From Styela clava (taxonomy: Eukaryota; Chordata; Ascidiacea; Stolidobranchia; Styelidae), in contig NC_135262.1 of the NCBI RefSeq assembly GCF_964204865.1, positions 8,246,001 to 8,310,000 on the forward strand: a stretch of DNA of 64,000 bases, given 5' to 3'. Each line of letters starts with the position of its first letter. The stretch's first letter is position 1. Positions 53,196 through 64,000 of this stretch are shown piece by piece. The notes beneath the pieces are model-generated. The model was not told the DNA's origin. It saw only the letters and a program-made list of their open reading frames with translations, and ran no database searches. A program made the translations under genes and the position numbers.

Positions 53196-53401
53196 TAGTG
53201 GTTCTCACCCTCTTTCCAAACGACCCAAATTTTGTAAAAATAAGTTCATACATACAATTACTATCGAGCAACAACACTTCAACACCAAATACAATATAAA
53301 CAATGAAATTTGCTAGAAAATAGAATCAACTTGAGGTTTTTGTCGAAAAAAAAAGTAATCCAAAAGAATCAATAGGCGACCATATAGTTTGGGAAACACT
53401 G
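53196..53401. mobile_element. Probable 206-bp hAT MITE
   Basis: The left end TAGTGGTTCTCACC resembles the common hAT end CAGTGGTTCTCAA. The right end reads, in reverse complement, CAGTGTTTCCCAAACTAT, a classic hAT terminus. Flanking 8-mers AATTGAAG and GTCTAAAG share only four positions, so the target duplication is decayed or one boundary is misplaced. Non-coding. Confidence 0.5.
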
Positions 53402-56400
53402 GTCTAAAGTATCACAACTTACCTCAAATGAGAGATAACAAAACATATATTAGTATAATAGCTAAAATGTTTTTATCATCGTTTGATTTAAGCTCTGATT
53501 ACTTTTTAAGGCCGAAGACAAATCCATCCTCATAATGCGGTAGGTCATCCCAGTCTACTAATTAAATTAAGTTCTTACGATGAAGCATACAACCCTAAAT
53601 TGTTTGTGCCAGATGTCAAAATACAAAATGCATCACTCATTAAATTAGAATGAGATTGCTACAATACTCCAAATCGTCTTTGCTATATATGCGACTCTAT
53701 ACACAAAAATATTTTCTGAGGCACTACAATTTTAACTATATTTATGGTAATTTGAGTAGGACACTAAAAACGACTACCCCTGAATAAGACAAAGCAGTTT
53801 TGGTATTCCAAAGTTTGAATATTTGAAGGTTTTATTTATTTTTTTGAGAGATTTTAAAGACTATTTCGAATGACCATGTTATTCCACTTTTGTGATGGGA
53901 GCGTGAATATATATTATTTTTTTTAAATCTCAACGTTTACTTGGCCGATTTTCGCTGTACCACCTTGAACTCAATTCCAATGTTAAACTATTTGACGTTG
54001 TTATAATATGAAGAAAGAATATATAAACAACTTATCCTAGAAATCCTGAACTGATATTTTGGCAGTTTGAAACTTTACCAATTTTGCCACTATACTGTGC
54101 TCGTCTTCAAAAACGACAAAACTTTACCTTGTCGTTGCGAACAATCTCACTTTTCCAGAGATCAGTGCTGGGCCCTACTTTAACGAGATTCAGTTCATAA
54201 CCTCGAGAATTTGGAGGCAACATTTTAATCATTCATTTGCATCATCCTATATGCAGTAAGAAAAAACAATAAAACGATTACGTTTATTTTGAATGGTTTA
54301 AACTAGAACAAGTATAGTTTCAAGCATGATTTTTTATTGTACATCGTATTGCCGAATATAGCATTCAAATTGGTCAACCGTAAACATTTCATAACCTTAA
54401 ATTAAGATGAATGGTGATCGAAGGTAGAATGACAAAAAATTTGGCCTAAAATTTTGCATTTAATTTGAAAAGCCTTCATTTACTGCTTAAGGTTAGAGAT
54501 CATGGTTGGATACCTTTACATTTGAACTTAATCTAAATTTTAAACTCAAAACCTTTTTATTGACATATCAACTCACTTTATTTCATGGTTGAAACAAGTA
54601 CAAAAACCTAATTTGTGCGCAAAATATTCAATTTATTGGAAGACTACAAGCAAGTTCAGGAATAAAATAACGTTATGGTGTTTGTAGCAGGTGGTATACC
54701 AATGAATTCCGGTGTCCTTATTCTCAACAGGTCCGTAAATCTAAGTCAGTAATGGACAAAACCTATCTCGATGTAAAGATGTTGAGGAAGTTTTCAAAGT
54801 TATTCTTAACATATTTTTAAAGTTTTTTTGCATTGTTAAATTGAATTAATATAATTTATGCAACTTGGATTTGGATTTGGCATTTTAACGAGCGAAGTTG
54901 TAACTAATTAAAAATATTAACTTTTGCACGCCGGAGTAACGAATGTTAAGGGTAAACATTGAAAAAGCAAGCTTGGTGGAAATACAATTCAGAGAATTTT
55001 AATAACAAGGTGAAATGTAATTGACGTGGGGTGGAAGTAATATTAGCGCATTCCTTCTCGTAGTAAATAATTTTTTGGGAGAAAATGTCCTTATTTTTGT
55101 ATTCATTCGGAACGCACAGTTGACTTTCTGGTATTAAATTGCAGAATTGCACGCTTACGCGAAAGATTATACTTTAATGGCGAGAAATTTTGGACGACGA
55201 TTTTAAAACTATGCTATACCGTCCCCTTGTTTTATCATGTTACGAAATGATACAAATAACGAAATGAAAAATTTGAACGACACTAACTGGACTTCTTCTT
55301 CTGTATGTTTGGTCTAATTTCATTATATTAAAAAAGAGGATAATATTATTGTAAATCATTGAGGTCCTTTGAGTGTGGTTCACACCAAGGTTTAAAAGAT
55401 TAGAATCTTGTTCAAATAATTGGCGAGGTCTAGTTGGCAGTACTATGCACATTCACACGATCCAATACTTATCTTAACCTCTGCATTTAATGAAAAATTA
55501 ATAGGCACTTACTGTACAAAACTGATTATGAACATTATAATCATAACACAAATTATATTGCACATAACACACACATAACATGCATTATGAACCTTTATTG
55601 TTAAAAATCGAATTCTAGTCTTATCTTATTATGCATTATGTTTTTCTGCATTCTAACTGCAATATCAAGTCCTATCATATTCTGGCTTGACTAGACTTTG
55701 TCCAGCTGTCCCCCGAGGGGTCAATGCGTGACGTCATTCACCACCAGAATTATCTCGTCACGAATTTACAAATATATTTATTTTTTATTTGATTTTATCG
55801 AAATAATGCACATTACATGAATATTATCGACTTAATGGATAAATATTTAGTACAATTTAATATAAAAAGATTAGTTCCCCTAGCATTGCACGAAGAAACT
55901 ATTTAAAAAAATGAAAGTCAAGTTACTTGAAAATATTGTTCATTAATTCACGACATTCGAGAATTTAATCTAGTTTTCGCAGTAATGTATGTAATATCGC
56001 ATGTAATATCTGAATCAATTTCTAATACGATATATCTTAAGTACTACCAAGAACAACATAATCATCTTTATAGTTATTACAAACCAAATTCTATTGTGGA
56101 CGTTTGTGTCAGTTCAATGGTTGGACTTTTTTAAGATAAAATTCGAAGTTAAACCACTTCCAACTCGAGACTGGGTGCCTTTCCTCTATTCTCTCCTCCT
56201 AGTCCTCTCTCTGCCATCAATTTTTTTCTTATGGCATTGATTTGAAGTTTTTTTTAAATATGGCATACAAATGCAAAAATGCAACATAATCTAACACGTC
56301 ACAGAATTATTTGTTCTGCGGTAGCATGCCTTACTCAATTCTCTACAACTTTACTTCCATGACTAAATAAGTCAAAATAAATCTAAAGAATCAAGTGTAA

Positions 56401-58346
56401 ATCTATTTAATTAATGGCTCAAACAAACATTATTATGGATATCTGTAATTGAATATTGCTGCAATTAAACCCAGACTGAAAGAAGCGTAAAAATTATTTC
56501 TAAAAAACTGCGATGACCTTTATCGACAACTATGTCCTTATTATACAGCTAAAGAAAAAATACTAAATTTTATTGGAGTAAAAAGCGACAAAAACAAAAA
56601 ACAAACGACTTTAACTTTGTTTCGGAATTTAAAATACTAGTTTAAGCAAACTTAAGTTGTAATTAGTCGTTATAGCTCTTAAATGCAACGTCTAATTACA
56701 ATTTTCACCGAGACTTGAGGCGATATTTGTACACAAGTATTTTCTATCTTATATTGTAAGAATGCAATAGTGGAACGTAATTTGTAGTGTTAATATTAAC
56801 GCAATATTGCAAGTAGATTCAAGCCAAAAAAATATTGAATATTTTATATTTTAGACGACTGCTATATGAAAGTAACAAGCTACTAAATTTAAATCAGCAA
56901 AAAACTGCGGTTTAGATAGTTGTCATAGCAAAAAATATACTATTTGTTCGAATCAAGTCACTTATAAATTTGACTATATTTTGTTGCTTTTTCAACAGTG
57001 TGGAATGCGATTGGTTTAACTCTGTTAGTTGTACATATATGGTTCGTTCATATGGGTGACTTTGTGAACAGTTTTTTGCGTTTCTTTATACAATACAATC
57101 TTCAATGCCTGGAGTAGATCACAACTTCGTCTCATAACAATGTTTGTAATGCACTTTCACTTTTTTTTATAAGTATAAAGAGTTTACAGGCGTATTAAAG
57201 ATATCTTATAATATAGCTCATACATACGCGACCAACATTAAAATGTTTAAAAATATTGATATACAAATAAATCAACAAATGGACACTTCAAAATCAAAAC
57301 GAGCATATTTACATATACACATAGCAATCAATTCGTCAATTCTCACATGGATACACACAGCTAACACCCACGCGTCTGTATACCATGATATTACTAAAAT
57401 TCTAAACAAAACAAATATTCAAAATGTTACAGCAGAAGTGAATAGAGGATTCAAATGCCTAGAGTACTAACACCTCGACTATGGTCCCCAATAACTTCAT
57501 TTTTGTTGTATCCTCTGTAACAACTAAAATACTATACTTAGAATAATAATCTCCATCTATCCTCGTCAACGCGATAAAATCAGCTTAAAATTCCATCTCG
57601 TGAAACGAATCTATTTCCCGATAGCTTTCAATTTACGACGCCTTGTTGAATTGTAAATTTCCAACATCAAGTCACAAAGTTGTCTTTGAAACTAATATAA
57701 AGACAAACATCAAACTTAAATGGATTGGATTATTTTTTAAAGATTTATCTGCGACACTTGTGCGATCAAAAATAAATTTTTCGAAATTTTCTTATCGAAG
57801 TTTATATTGATAAACGGTTGTTTTCAAGTACTAGTTAAGTGCTTTTACGTTGTAACTTGTTGTGCCGCATATATTATTAAAATTATTAAAATGTAACTTG
57901 GATTAACGTATAAAAAATTATAAGCCTACTCGATTTAACGGATACTTTGATTGGCGTCACCAAATAGAAAATCTGAAACTCTTTTATCAAACCATTGTTA
58001 GGAATACTTAAATTGGATTATATTTCAAAACGGAATTTTTAAAATTGGTTTGTGTTCAAAGCCATAATTTTGTAAATATTTATGAAAATTTGATTATTTT
58101 ATATGAACGTGGAAATGATATTTCATTTATAGCCTGATGTATGTCAGTCGTCAATTTTCTAGCGCTACCTCGGCTATACCATAGACGTAAGCTTGAGAAA
58201 ATAACGTGAATTACATGTTTTATATATTTTAATTTATTGTAGTACTATTCTTGTTTTGATTTTCTGTTTTCCGATCAAAATATAAAGTATTACGTAAAAT
58301 ATAACCTTTCTCTGACGTTCTAATTTTCTAAAAAAGCGTACATTAC

Positions 58347-58420
58347 AAGCGTGACGAACGTGCCAAAAATGTGGGTGAAACCACCCACGTAAACGTGCAT
58401 ACGTTTTACGTCAAGCACGT
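58347..58420. promoter_or_regulatory. Cluster of ACGTG/GCGTG motifs with nested short palindromes
   Basis: About 74 bp contains five (A/G)CGTG cores on the two strands, plus a hairpin (GTGGGTG, 4-base loop, CACCCAC) and a near-palindrome CGTAAACGTGCATACGTTTTACG split around GCAT. The surroundings are very AT-rich. (A/G)CGTG is the core of HIF- and bHLH-PAS-type sites. Function is inferred from motif density only. Confidence 0.3.
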
Positions 58421-59359
58421 ATTAGTTATGCACAACTCACATATATTATTATTAAAAAAGCCAGAATATAACATTTCATAAAATATGAGTGGGATCGACC
58501 GTACGTTAAGGCTTGGTACGATGTATGACCAAAGATATTGTTCTGTATATAATTTACCTATTTTTTTCTTGGTCTGTACACACCAGATCCCATCGTCTGT
58601 TATTTACCAGAAAAAAAAACTTGTAATCTGAGTGTATTTACGTTTTTACTTTTTTTTCTGTGTCGAGACTACACTGTTGCCATAGCAACACTTCAAGTCG
58701 CCCACGCAACCCATAAACAGCAGTTCGTAACGTTTGCATATATTCTAGATTTACGTTAAATGATTTATGAATTTTTACGCTTTGACCAAACGAAAGCAAC
58801 ATATGAACAGAATTTTCAATATTTCCTATTTCTTATATATTATCAAAGAAACGGCATGCTATTTCATATACTCATTACGTTATCCGTCATCATAATTGGT
58901 AAGCTATGATAGTGATGTATAATTATAAATGAGCATGATACATCTTACCTCCGTCATTCCACTCTTATTATTCCGTGCGGTGACCCACGACGTTGCCTTA
59001 TTGCAGGGGTATAGAGAGGCCAAATAACTGCTGATAATATGCAATATAGCCTTTTATACCCATTTTTGGGAATTGATCATGAGATTCGATGCAGTGAGTT
59101 AACTTTACAAACGAAAGCATGGCTATAAAATTTATTTACGGGAGATACTACATTTATATCAAGTTCGAGGAATAAATATTCTCTTTGCTATTCTTTATGT
59201 ACGCGATGAATATGCGAATGGTCATTCACTGACGAATAAACTAACTCAATAAAGAACAAAAGAGAGATGCTCAAATATATGCCAAAACAAATTAGTACGG
59301 AATATGTCATAGCAGAATCTGTTATTGCAGTCTTCACGAAACTCGCCATGCCATAAGAT

Positions 59360-59500
59360 CGCGAACGCGGATTCGCCACAAGGTGCGCAATATTCAATTT
59401 CGATAATTCCATCGAATCGCTAGAGTCCATAGAAATTTTTGGATTAAAAAAAAATAATGGACCAAATTTTAAAGCAATTATTAGTTCGGTAGTTGAGAAA
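59360..59500. repeat. CRE-type dispersed repeat, copy 1
   Basis: Aligned blocks GAACGCGG, ATTCGCCACA, GTGCGCAATATT and ACCAAATTTTAAAGCAAT are shared with 59590-59730 and, more weakly, 63040-63240. This copy has lost the TGACGTCA present in the others. It generates a misleading open frame on the minus strand. Confidence 0.65.
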
Positions 59501-59589
59501 AAAGACAATTGTGTGATTTACATTTTATTTTTTACAATTTTTTTTTGATTTGATTGACTCATAAATTTTTTTTGAAAACAACAACATAA

Positions 59590-59730
59590 TAAGAACGCGG
59601 AATCGCCACATGATGCGCAATATTAAATTTTAATGACGTCATCGAATCCCTAGAACCCACAGGAACTTTTAAAATGAAAAAAAAAATTGACCAAATTTCA
59701 AAGCAATTAGTTTAGAAGAAAGGCGATGTT
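59590..59730. repeat. CRE-type dispersed repeat, copy 2
   Basis: Same block order as 59360-59500, about 230 bp to the right, with a perfect TGACGTCA at 59634-59641. Followed by AACAACAACATAATAA, which also precedes the unit at 59578. Confidence 0.65.
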
Positions 59731-60920
59731 TTTGAAAACAACAACATAATAACAAAATGATCCAATCCAAGTCTAATTGGTGTCCAACTTTTGAAACCAT
59801 AAAATGAAGCATTGAAGGTTTGTAATATTCGTGTTGTTTTATTATACGTAATCTTACAGTAAAGAAGAATACACTTTATTTACAGCAAAATAATAATATA
59901 TCGTAAAATTTAATTGTCCATAAAAACCAACAGAAGAATTTCTGGAGAAAATATTCTACTATAGATAATCAGCATATATCTGAAAACTGACAAATATATA
60001 TAATTACATGTTATAGTTATGCATCTATAAAAATGGAATCAATTTATTTATCATGGGTGTTATTGACAGTCGTCTATGGATTTCCACAAGTTCTTCATAT
60101 TTGAATAGCGAAATTATTATTTTAAAAGCAATACCAGGAAAGCACAGTATGGGTTCCAATAATTGTTTTGAAATATTATAGATGAGGATTGAGACGGGCA
60201 CGTTATCTAAATAAAACTGCACATAGAAAGGGTTTAATTTATTTTAAATCCGTCATAAGTACAGTAAATGTTAGCTATTAAAAACCTTTAGTTTGGTACA
60301 TGTACCTTATTTTGGGTGAAGGTCAAGCCTGCCCTCTCGCGGTAATATTTTATTTAAATATTTTTGAGCAATATTGCTCATAAGTGTTTATAATCAACTT
60401 TCTGATCACTTTAAATGTAATTTGAGCTATGTATATTGTAATATTCTATCTCTTTGGAAGCCTGGAATAATACGAAACGTGACGTCTAAATTTACTATGA
60501 TTTAAAGTTTATTTTATCACCTTACTGAAAGCACACTTGATGTACAAATTGCAATAACTAATTAAAAAGCATTTCAGGGTGAGGAGAGCCGCGAGAAACC
60601 AAATTTGGTTATTGAGCAGCGGCACCCATGAGCAAGTCTAATGAGAAATTAATTTGGGAAAAAAGTACGTCAAGGCATGCGAAGTAATCTCGAGTTTCAA
60701 CAGCAACAAAAGAAAACGACTCCGTGCACCAAGGATATGAAATACGAAAAACTTTTCAATTTTAAATCTCTCCGATTGAGTTGACAGTTTCATTTTCAAT
60801 TATCATAATTGTCACCACGGAGTAAAGTGAATAAATAAAGATAAAATAAATCACAGATCAAAAAACTGTATTCAATATTCATGCTTTAAATCGTCCAGGA
60901 GCAATCCAATATATATATTT

Positions 60921-62811
60921 TCAAATTTCACATATAAAAAAGCGATGAGAATCAGCCTGATTATTGAGATACTGATCTGTTCTGCTTTCATCGGAGTTGA
61001 CGCGTAATATCATGTTTGTCTTATCGGCTATTTTGTGTGGGAAACCTTTCCACCACAGTAAATCATTTACAGCTATTCCAGTTCCATCACGTAAGTAGAG
61101 TTTTTCTTTCTAAAATATTCGAAGAGTTTAAATAGCATAGTTATCAAGTAATATTATAAACAATAGTGTATTACCAATAAACGCAAAACCGCTTATCATG
61201 TAAACCCGTAATGATAATGAAAAAAATTATGTTTTTCTAAATCAAATTACGCACCTTGTAAATAATATTTTGAAATTTAAATTATCCGATTAACCAATGC
61301 AGACAGATATGTCAAACCGTATAACATTACAAAATAAGATAGAGCCCGTTACCCGTTAGACCGCAACTTAACACCGATATTACGGCAAAGATCGGCAGAT
61401 AAGTATGGCAAAATATAGTGTTTTCGTGAAATGTGTTTTTATGGCTTAAATAAAAAGAGCAAAATTAATAAACAAATAAATAAAAACCAACTAACCGCTT
61501 CAACAATATCCGAGTTCTGCACATTTTAATGTACATTTTGTGTCAAATATTAATCGATTTAAATGCATGCTATTATTTTATAAGATTAATGTAATACGTT
61601 GTACATACGATAGGATCAAAAGTCATTCCAGTGAGAAAATAGATCTCACTCCTTCCTCTCATTTTATTGCTTCGAATGTATTCCATTATTCGTTTCATGT
61701 GGACGTTATCATAAATATTGGCTAGCTTCCCGCCAATGTTTTTGCATTTTTCAATGGCTCCGACTTTGTTAGGTTTTGAATCGGTCATCACAATGAAGAC
61801 TCTGTTGTTGTAAAACTGATTAGCTTCCGCATTATCTCTATGAACATCTGCAAAGGTTCAGAAATATCAGTTACGCACCATCGAATAAAGCATTTCAGGT
61901 AAAAGACGAGGAAAAATAAAAATCAAAACGAAAGAATGGGTGTCGCAAATTGCATAATTCGAACCATGGCCCCCGCATAAATAAAGAATTTGGAACGTCA
62001 GAATTATTATAAAAGCTCCAAACGTATCAATCTATCAAACGAAAATTTCTACGAGATTGCTAAATTTGATATATGAAAGACATTTCGGAATCGCAATCCT
62101 ACAAACTTGCTCGTCTGTCTTTCACCTTTAGCTTTGTTTGTGGCATTTATCACCCAAACGGAATCAGGTTCCAAAATTTTCACACTGTGGGCTGGCTTAA
62201 ACATGATTTTTATTTGCGGACTGACTTTCGAAAAAGTATTGATCTTCAGGAATGAATACTAGTTCAATGAATAACTCTTATTAATTCGATGATCGTAATT
62301 TTGCGCCCGATTGGTCGCAATTTGATTAGTCACGGGTTGTTAGAAAAAAGTCCATTTTTTTCATATACGCCCGGAAGTCCGGCGTCTAACGTTACAAAAA
62401 GGTATCAATGCATCGAATCTGGAAAACTATACGACCCAGTGACAAACTCCGGGCAGCCACTCATATGAAGTATCATAAGAAATAATAGCTTCTCACAACC
62501 TAATTACTCGTAAGTTACTCGCCATGAGTAGTATACCGTAATATCAATAGTTTTATAACGGTCTGTTTTGGGGAAATATAGCAAGCTAATATTTGTCTTA
62601 GGAATCAATATTTAAGTGTTCCAAACAGCGATACGAACAAGCAGCTAGCTACTTAGCTATAAGTGTTTAACAAGAAATTATAGATATAAAGATATTATCT
62701 TACTTGTAGTAGAAACAGTAGTAGCAGAAGTGGATTTCTCACTGGTATATTCTTTTGTTGTCAAACTATCGTGAGTAGTATCACTTTCAGATCTACCGTC
62801 AGTTTTAGTTG
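60921..62811 (-). CDS. C-type-lectin-like domain gene, 3' three exons
   Basis: Exons 62811-62704, 61847-61609 and 61109-60921 join in phase (1, 0) with GT-AG introns and end at a TGA. The first is a Ser/Thr-rich stalk of about 35 residues (many TT, ST pairs), likely O-glycosylated. The next two form one CTLD: EKCKNIGGKLANIYD matches the C-x3-GG-x-LA signature in the first half, and WWKGFPHK, then RFFICEI at the C terminus, match the second half. The usual inner cysteine pair is absent, and EPN/QPD and WND calcium motifs are not present, so calcium-dependent sugar binding is unlikely. The 5' exons (signal or membrane anchor) were not found; a hAT element begins at 63300 upstream. Likely a secreted or membrane protein. 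Confidence 0.8.
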
Positions 62812-63039
62812 CTGCACAAAAGTCAATTTAGACATCATAATGAAACAAGAAAAGACCAATATTATATGTCTAATTTGAATCATTATACATATCTGTAGAA
62901 TTTTGGGAATATCTGCTAGGAAACAAACAAATAATTCATTTCAATTGATAATTAACACAAGCAAGCAATTTATTAACACAAGGCAAAACTAACTGGTATT
63001 AAATCTTTTACAGTTACAGTCTAGCCACTAGATCGCTGA

Positions 63040-63240
63040 AATGCGATCACGCAATCACGGCACGGTGTGCAATTTTTGATTTTGATGACGTCATCACACA
63101 ACATTTCGAAGTGAAAAACGAGTCTCATAGAGCACCAGAAAATTTTGAAATAAATAATAGCCTTCTATTGACAAAAACAATACATAACCACGGAAAATTT
63201 TTTAAAGTAATTGGTTCAGTATAGTTGGACAAAAAAACGA
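63040..63240. repeat. CRE-type dispersed repeat, copy 3
   Basis: Contains GGTGTGCAATTTTTGATTTTGATGA-type sequence with TGACGTCA at 63086-63093, a later AAAATTTT...AAAGTAATTGGTTCAGTA block and a downstream AACGACACGA. It is related to the copies at 59360 and 59590. It overlaps the spurious minus-strand frame at 63125-63397. Confidence 0.55.
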
Positions 63241-63299
63241 TTTTTTTCATAACGACACGAAAAACGAATACTAACACCAATAACATATTGACAAATTGA

Positions 63300-64000
63300 C
63301 AGTGGCGGCGCGTCAATAGGGCCAACCGGGGCAATGCCCCGGTTGTTTTTTCGGTATAATAAAAAATATTCGAAAAATACCTCAATATCGGTTGCACAGA
63401 CTGTCTACACTAGCCATATTCTCCCGACATGGTTCATTTTTCGCTCGCAAAGCCTTCGCCGAACGTCGGCGGGGCGACGCCGATTTTGCCCCGGTTGCTC
63501 ATTGTATATCGTATTCTCTCTTTTATCTTCCACTCGCCGCGTTTGTCTCGTTTGTTTTCTGTTTCTTTTACTAAATCATCGGGGCTAGCCCCGAAATTAT
63601 GACGACACAATGCCGACGTTTCTTACAACAACGTGTTGACATATTTACGCATTCCTTCTCGTTCGTTGGTTGCTTGAAGAGTTGATAGTTTCCTCGCCTT
63701 CGTTTTTGTCGCTTGTTTCGCTATATGAATCAGTTAGAGACCTTTAGTCCATTTGCTTTCGATTTTCCACATTCCTTTTGGGCTCCTCACTTCTTTCCAG
63801 TTTCGCATTTCTTAGCCTTAGACCTCATAATGAATAAGGTTGATGCACTACTTCGCACTCCGTTTTCGCAGCTGCCGCTGGAACAAAAATTAGAGGTACA
63901 ACGTCTTGGGCCTTATCAACCAAAAAATTGTTCACTGGAACAATCCCATGACGGAGGAAAGCGTCGGCGTACATTCTGTGCAGAAACTTGGTGTAAAAAA
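63300..64000 (+). mobile_element. Left part of a hAT transposon (ZMYM1-like transposase group), cut by window end
   Basis: Begins CAGTGGCGGCGCGTC, a terminal-repeat form typical of hAT elements whose transposase resembles ZMYM1. Just inside is a near-perfect hairpin, CAACCGGGGCA and TGCCCCGGTTG separated by one base (63323-63345). A third CCCCGGTTG copy lies near 63490, and a 16-bp palindrome TCGGGGCTAGCCCCGA at 63579-63594. The candidate target duplication on this side is CAAATTGA (63292-63299); the other end is outside the window. The element is markedly more GC-rich than its surroundings, suggesting a recent arrival. Confidence 0.75.
63725..64000 (+). CDS. hAT transposase, ZMYM1-like, N-terminal part
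   Basis: The frame is open from an in-frame TGA at 63683 to the window end. ATG 63725 and ATG 63830 are both possible starts; the first adds 35 residues (MNQLETFSPFAFDF...). From the second start, LRTPFSQLPLEQKLEVQRLGPYQP, then KRRRTFCAETWCKK, matches the N-terminal TTF-type zinc-finger region of ZMYM1-like hAT proteins, where a basic Arg-Phe-x5-Trp motif leads into the finger. The catalytic DDE domain would lie beyond 64000. The intact start and element end suggest it may still be autonomous, but this cannot be tested here. Confidence 0.65.
   Translation, partial: MNQLETFSPFAFDFPHSFWAPHFFPVSHFLALDLIMNKVDALLRTPFSQLPLEQKLEVQRLGPYQPKNCSLEQSHDGGKRRRTFCAETWCKK

Larger units (their letters stand above)
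53402..60920. other. AT-rich intergenic region with repeats, no gene assigned
   Basis: It includes a CRE octamer (55729-55736), the ACGTG cluster at 58347-58420 and two copies of a CRE-bearing dispersed repeat (59360-59500 and 59590-59730). The 106-residue minus-strand frame at 59188-59508 overlaps one repeat copy and is not called. The lectin-like gene's 3' UTR lies at the right end. Confidence 0.4.

Noticed and set aside
58949..59022. Short minus-strand exon-like segment between a TTATCAG acceptor and a GAG|GTAAGA donor
   Set aside because: The splice motifs look good, but the 25 or so residues match no family and no partner exons were found on either side.
59188..59508. 106-residue minus-strand frame with a hydrophobic segment near its end
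   Set aside because: Its central part overlaps a dispersed repeat whose other copies (59590-59730, 63040-63240) do not keep the frame, so it is most likely chance.
62887..62912. Possible mini-exon upstream of the lectin-like stalk exon (CTAGCAG acceptor, GTATAA donor)
   Set aside because: Phase would fit, but it is too short and the donor is weak; it was not added to the gene.
63125..63588. Overlapping frames of 60-90 residues on both strands
   Set aside because: They cross a repeat copy and the GC-rich untranslated end of the hAT element; the transposase frame begins further right.

Overview
This is an AT-rich eukaryotic window with spliced genes, long introns and intergenic DNA, and many hAT-type DNA transposons. 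The gene set suggests an invertebrate deuterostome, most likely a tunicate (ascidian): an A1CF/RBM46/RBM47-type RNA-binding protein, a divergent G-alpha subunit, an HSD17B8-like reductase, a non-haem iron oxygenase cluster and a C-type-lectin-like gene. That assignment is inference; no rRNA, tRNA or mitochondrial marker was found to fix it.

1-12 kb: a head-to-tail cluster on the minus strand of three copies of a 2-oxoglutarate/Fe(II) dioxygenase gene. The right copy (8935-11517) has six exons and an intact HxD...H...RxS active site. The left copy (1-1317) runs off the window. The middle copy is a pseudogene: exon 1 and a frameshifted stub of the last exon survive, about 1.9 kb between them is deleted, and two hAT elements with 8-bp target duplications (2640-4543 and 5279-5971) sit in and beside it. 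The flanks are duplicated along with the genes.

12-18 kb: the first of two near-identical 236-bp MITEs, a single-exon short-chain dehydrogenase/reductase (minus), a 156-bp-period tandem repeat, and a single-exon G-alpha-like gene (plus) that lacks both catalytic residues of the family.

18-29 kb: an intergenic stretch with a 20-bp palindrome around a perfect CRE, then a five-exon gene (minus) coding for a 699-residue RNA-binding protein with three RRMs, an RG-rich linker and a dsRBD-like C-terminal region. All its coding introns are phase 0, and a splice acceptor lies one base before its ATG.

29-61 kb: a gene-poor region of about 32 kb. It holds the second MITE, one unrecognised candidate coding exon (37723-37859, minus), small hAT remnants, dispersed repeats and a 70-bp cluster of ACGTG motifs.

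61-64 kb: the 3' three exons of a C-type-lectin-like gene (minus) with a degenerate lectin fold, CRE-bearing dispersed repeats, and the left end of a hAT element encoding the start of a ZMYM1-like transposase, cut by the window edge.

The genes do not form an obvious pathway. The main structure in the window is tandem gene duplication and decay with repeated hAT insertion. Exon boundaries were read by eye from splice motifs, reading-frame continuity and family similarity.
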